A stretch of DNA of 64,000 bases from Sphingobium limneticum. Its GTDB lineage: Bacteria > Pseudomonadota > Alphaproteobacteria > Sphingomonadales > Sphingomonadaceae. The translations under genes and the position numbers were made by a program. The notes below the pieces were generated by a model, which ran no database searches, was not told the DNA's origin, and saw nothing but the letters and a program-made list of their open reading frames with translations. How positions within the stretch are numbered: position 1 is the first letter of the stretch; each line of letters starts with the position of its first letter. Below are positions 60,856 to 64,000 of this stretch, piece by piece. The stretch covers positions 1 to 64,000 of the forward strand of contig NZ_VYPZ01000001.1 in assembly GCF_008710155.1 (NCBI RefSeq), in the 5' to 3' direction.

Positions 60856-60966
60856 CGCTTTTCTTGGCGGAATTCCTTGCCGGATGCGGCGGGATGTTCT
60901 ATCTCTGATCCGTCGTGGCCGCCCTGATTGGGCGGCCCTTATCGTTTTTACGTGCGGAGAACTCCC

Positions 60967-61665
60967 GTGTCCCAGCCTCTCATGCCCCACGCGACCGCCA
61001 GTTGGCTGGTCGATAACAGCGCTCTGAGCTTTGACCAGATCGCCGAGTTTTGCGGGCTTCACATTCTGGAAGTACAGGCGATCGCCGACGATACCGCCAG
61101 CATCAAATATACCGGCCGCGACCCGGTGCGCGCCCATGAAATCACCGTTGAGGAGATTCACAAGGGCGAAGCCAATCCCGACTATAAGCTCAAGATGCTT
61201 AAAGGTCCGGAACCCGTCCGCCGTACCAAGGGGCCGCGCTATACGCCGGTCAGCAAGCGTCAGGACAAGCCCGACGGCATCGCCTGGATCCTGCGCAACC
61301 ATCCGGAAATTTCGGACGGCGCGATCGGCAAGCTGATCGGCACCACGCGCACCACCATCGCGGCGATCCGCGACCGCACCCACTGGAACATCAGCAACAT
61401 CACGCCGAAAGATCCGGTGACGCTGGGCCTGTGCTCGCAGCGCGAACTGGACGGGCTGGTGACGAAGGCGGCGAAGAAGGCCGGTATCGAAGCACCGACC
61501 GATTCGCGCCTGGACGGCGATCGTGAGGCGCTGATCGAAGAATTGCGCCGCGAACGCCAGGACAATGCGCGCCGCGCCGAAGAGGCGTTGAAGAGCGAGT
61601 CCGAATTTATTTCCGGCGCCGCGACCATCCTCGACCCGTTCAGCAGCAACAAGGGCGAGGTCTGA
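60967..61665 (+). CDS. DUF1013 / TrcR-like cell-cycle transcriptional regulator
   Basis: A 232-residue protein typical of alphaproteobacterial DUF1013: ATASWLVDNSALSFDQIAEF (N-terminal HTH-like), ADDTASIKYTGRDPVRAHEI, PDGIAWILRNHPEISDGAIG, LIGTTRTTIAAIRDRTHWNI, then a coiled, charged C-terminus (DREALIEELRRERQDNARRA). In Caulobacter and Rhodobacter the family is tied to transcription with CtrA/GcrA networks. Start chosen at the GTG giving VSQPLMPHATA, with GGAG 8 bases ahead. It ends in a strong terminator. Confidence 0.88.
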   Translation: MSQPLMPHATASWLVDNSALSFDQIAEFCGLHILEVQAIADDTASIKYTGRDPVRAHEITVEEIHKGEANPDYKLKMLKGPEPVRRTKGPRYTPVSKRQDKPDGIAWILRNHPEISDGAIGKLIGTTRTTIAAIRDRTHWNISNITPKDPVTLGLCSQRELDGLVTKAAKKAGIEAPTDSRLDGDREALIEELRRERQDNARRAEEALKSESEFISGAATILDPFSSNKGEV

Positions 61666-61720
61666 TGCCGTAGCGTCATCGCTCGCCTGTTACAGGCCGG
61701 CCATGACGCAGCAAGTTTTG

Positions 61721-61754
61721 AGGGCCGCGCAGGGCAACCTGCGCGGCCCTTTTT
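61721..61754 (+). terminator. Rho-independent terminator after the DUF1013 gene
   Basis: A perfect 13-bp stem (agggccgcgcagg / cctgcgcggccct) capped by a GCAA tetraloop and followed by a five-T run. Confidence 0.92.
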
Positions 61755-61804
61755 GCTGTGGTTGACGCTTGCGTAAAGTAACTGCTGCCCATAGACTTCA
61801 TGCC

Positions 61805-63511
61805 ATGGAGAGCATGGAAAAAACCTGGAGAGAGCGGTACCAGCACCCGACGGTCTGGGACCAGAGATTCACCCCGATGTCGATGGGAGAGATGGTCGAG
61901 GCAAGCGCCCTTGCGCATCCCGACGCCCCGATGATCGATTTCATGGGCCGGCATTTCAGCTATGGCGCGATGCTGGACCAGATACGCCACATCGCCTGCG
62001 GCTTGCAAAAAATGGGTGTGCAAAAGGGCGACCGGGTCGGCCTGTACCTCCCCAACACCCCCCATTATGTCGCGGCCTATTATGGTGCGCTGATGGCCGG
62101 CGCCATCGTCGTCAACTTCTCCCCCCTTTATACCGCCGCCGAACTGGAGCATCAGGTCGAGGATAGCGGGACGAAGATCCTGTTCACCTTGTCGGCCAAG
62201 GCGCTGCTGCCGACCGCGCTGGAGGTGCTGGACCATAGCACGCTCGAAACGCTGGTGGTCGGATCGGTCGCTGAGATGCTTTCGCCGGTCAAATCGCTGC
62301 TGTTCCGCTGGTTCAAGGCCAGCGAAAGCACGCCGCTGCCGGATGATCCACGCATCATTCGTTATGATCGGCTGATCGCCAATGCGGGCGCCTGCACCGT
62401 GCCCGCCATCGACCCCATCAACGACGTCGCGCTGTTGCAATATACCGGCGGGACGACCGGCACGCCCAAGGGCGCGATGCTGACGCACCAGAATCTGACC
62501 GCCAATGCGCGGCAGGCGCAAGCGATCGACCCCCATGCGAACGAGCCGGACCGGATCATCGCGGTGCTGCCTTTCTTCCATGTCTTCGCCAATACCTGCA
62601 CCTTGAACCGCACCGTGCTGAACGGCGGCGAGATGGTGATGCTGCCCCGCTTCGATGCGGCGCAGGTGCTGGCGGCGGTGCAGCGGGTGAAGGCGACGTC
62701 GCTGCCCGGCGTGCCGACCATGTTCCAGGCGCTGCTGGACCATCCCGCCATCCGCAACATCGACTTTTCCTCGCTGCGCGCCTGTATTTCCGGTGGCGCC
62801 CCACTGGCGCTGGAGTTGCGACAGAAGTTCGAGGCGGCGACCGGCGCCAAGCTGATCGAGGGCTATGGCCTCACTGAAACCAGCCCGATCGTCTGCACCA
62901 ATCCCTATGAGGGGCTGAACAAGACCGGCACCGTGGGTCAGCCGGTGCCGGGCACGCGGGTCAAGGTGGTGGATCGCGAAGACCCGACCCGTCCCCCGCC
63001 CGAGGGTGAGCCGGGCGAACTCCTCTTTGCCGGGCCGCAGGTGATGAAGGGCTATTGGAACCGTCCGGACGCCGATGCCGAAGTCTTTGTCGGCGAATTC
63101 GTCCGCACCGGCGACGTCGGTCTGGTGGACGAGGACGGCTATGTGAAGATCGTCGATCGCCTGAAGGACATGATCGCGGTCGGCGGGTTCAAGGTCTTCC
63201 CCAGTCAGGTGGAATCGGTCCTCTACCATCATCCGGCGGTCAAGGAGGCGCTGGTGATCGGCGTGCCCGACCATTATCGCGGCGAGCAGCCCAAGGCCTT
63301 CGTAACGTTGAATGACGACGCGGACATTGATGGCGCGACGCTCAAAGCCTGGCTCAATCCGCAACTGGGCAAGCATGAACGCGTGTGCGAGGTGGAGGTG
63401 CGGCTGAACCTGCCCAAGACGCTGGTCGGCAAGCTGTCGCGCAAGGAACTGGTGGCCGAGGAACGGGCAAAGGCGGACGCCGCACGCGCGGAGGCTGGAA
63501 CCGTCGCCTGA
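61805..63511 (+). CDS. fadD: Long-chain acyl-CoA ligase (FadD-like)
   Basis: A 568-residue AMP-forming acyl-CoA synthetase. The P-loop YTGGTTGTPKGAMLTHQN, the A5 core GYGLTETSPIV, A7 FVRTGDVGLVDEDGY, A8 VDRLKDMIAVGGFKVFPSQV and C-terminal lysine KLSRKEL are all present. The FVRTGDVG/GGFKVFPSQVE region matches the long-chain fatty-acyl-CoA synthetase signature. It activates fatty acids for beta-oxidation in the cytoplasm. Start uncertain: two ATGs 3 codons apart (MESMEKTW), neither with a good ribosome site; the upstream TTG frame would overlap the terminator region's edge. Confidence 0.9.
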   Translation: MESMEKTWRERYQHPTVWDQRFTPMSMGEMVEASALAHPDAPMIDFMGRHFSYGAMLDQIRHIACGLQKMGVQKGDRVGLYLPNTPHYVAAYYGALMAGAIVVNFSPLYTAAELEHQVEDSGTKILFTLSAKALLPTALEVLDHSTLETLVVGSVAEMLSPVKSLLFRWFKASESTPLPDDPRIIRYDRLIANAGACTVPAIDPINDVALLQYTGGTTGTPKGAMLTHQNLTANARQAQAIDPHANEPDRIIAVLPFFHVFANTCTLNRTVLNGGEMVMLPRFDAAQVLAAVQRVKATSLPGVPTMFQALLDHPAIRNIDFSSLRACISGGAPLALELRQKFEAATGAKLIEGYGLTETSPIVCTNPYEGLNKTGTVGQPVPGTRVKVVDREDPTRPPPEGEPGELLFAGPQVMKGYWNRPDADAEVFVGEFVRTGDVGLVDEDGYVKIVDRLKDMIAVGGFKVFPSQVESVLYHHPAVKEALVIGVPDHYRGEQPKAFVTLNDDADIDGATLKAWLNPQLGKHERVCEVEVRLNLPKTLVGKLSRKELVAEERAKADAARAEAGTVA

Positions 63512-63553
63512 TCGTCCCTATCTGTGCAGCCAAACATGGATAGGGAATCGATC

Positions 63554-64000
63554 ATGGCGCAGAAAATCGCAACGCTGGCCGGGGGCTGCTTCTGGTGCAC
63601 GGAAGCCGTCTATCAGAACCTCAAGGGCGTCGAGGGCGTGGAGAGCGGTTATATCGGCGGGACGGCCGCCAACCCGACCTACGAACAGGTCTGCTCGGGC
63701 GCGACCGGCCATGCCGAAGCGATCCGCATCAGCTATGACCCGGCGGTCATCAGCTATGCGGAACTGCTCGACATTTTCTTTGCAACCCATAATCCCACGA
63801 CGCTGAACCGCCAGGGTAATGATGTTGGCACCCAATATCGCTCCGCCATCTTCCCCCATTCGGCGGAGCAGGAAAGCGAGGCGCGCGCCGGCATCGAACG
63901 CGCGCAGGCGGACCAGAGCGATCCGATCGTGACCGCGATCGAACCGGACGCGCCCTGGTATCCGGCCGAGGATTATCACCAGAAATATTGGGACCGGGTC
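63554..64000 (+). CDS. msrA: Peptide methionine sulfoxide reductase A (cut by right edge)
   Basis: The first 149 codons of MsrA, open to the edge. The catalytic motif [11 protein letters not shown] (about 10-20), [61 protein letters not shown] and the late [12 protein letters not shown] are all in place. It reduces methionine-S-sulfoxide in proteins and free methionine. GGGAAT precedes the ATG. Only the C-terminal tail is missing. Confidence 0.93.
   Translation, partial: MAQKIATLAGGCFWCTEAVYQNLKGVEGVESGYIGGTAANPTYEQVCSGATGHAEAIRISYDPAVISYAELLDIFFATHNPTTLNRQGNDVGTQYRSAIFPHSAEQESEARAGIERAQADQSDPIVTAIEPDAPWYPAEDYHQKYWDRV

Overview
The window looks like chromosome of an alphaproteobacterium of the sphingomonad type (Sphingobium, Sphingomonas or Novosphingobium). 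The grounds are high GC content, six large TonB-dependent receptors in 64 kb, a FecI/FecR pair, a TrcR-like DUF1013 regulator, an LpxH-like phosphoesterase paired with a GT4 glycosyltransferase, and many xenobiotic-type enzymes. No rRNA, tRNA or CRISPR array was seen. It is accessory-rich, and the first 17 kb carries three decayed genes.

Layout. 1-0.7 kb: the end of an IS5-type element that has removed the front of an amidase. 1-6.3 kb: PHB-depolymerase-type esterase, two small proteins, a Crp/Fnr regulator and a large HPII-type catalase. 6.3-21.3 kb: a group I read as phosphoester scavenging. It holds a PhoD phosphatase divergent from an ECF sigma/FecR/FecA-like receptor set, then a receptor translationally coupled to a GlpQ-type glycerophosphodiesterase, then a receptor coupled in the same way to a second PhoD. 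PHO-box-like repeats lie upstream of all four transcription units. A broken tonB and a broken GPH-type transporter sit between them. 21.4-30.4 kb: a double-domain TetR, a GAF hybrid histidine kinase, a YdeP-type molybdopterin oxidoreductase divergent from a catalase-like protein, an Fe-S (6-4) photolyase and a YkgJ-type protein. 31-35.2 kb: trehalase converging on a receptor across a shared terminator. 35.5 kb: a stand-alone mreB paralogue.

36.8-45.2 kb: a compact catabolic operon controlled by a divergent MarR. It encodes a receptor, an AAHS-like transporter, a TfdA-like Fe(II)/2-oxoglutarate dioxygenase, a glyoxylate/hydroxypyruvate-type reductase, a glycerate kinase and a DUF3237 protein. 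The order suggests import of an aryloxyalkanoate-like substrate, oxidative cleavage releasing a 2-oxoacid such as glyoxylate, and salvage of that C2 unit.

45.3-58.6 kb: an outer-membrane phospholipase A; then a receptor/MBL-hydrolase/SDR/SDR operon whose two SDRs both lack the catalytic tyrosine; divergent from it a sulfonate/nitrate-type ABC importer; then LysR, a PNPOx-FNR-ferredoxin fusion and a glutathione transferase. 58.9-64 kb: housekeeping genes (LpxH-like phosphoesterase, GT4, DUF1013, FadD-like ligase, msrA running off the edge).

Functions come from recognised motifs. Substrates and regulation are inference unless stated otherwise.
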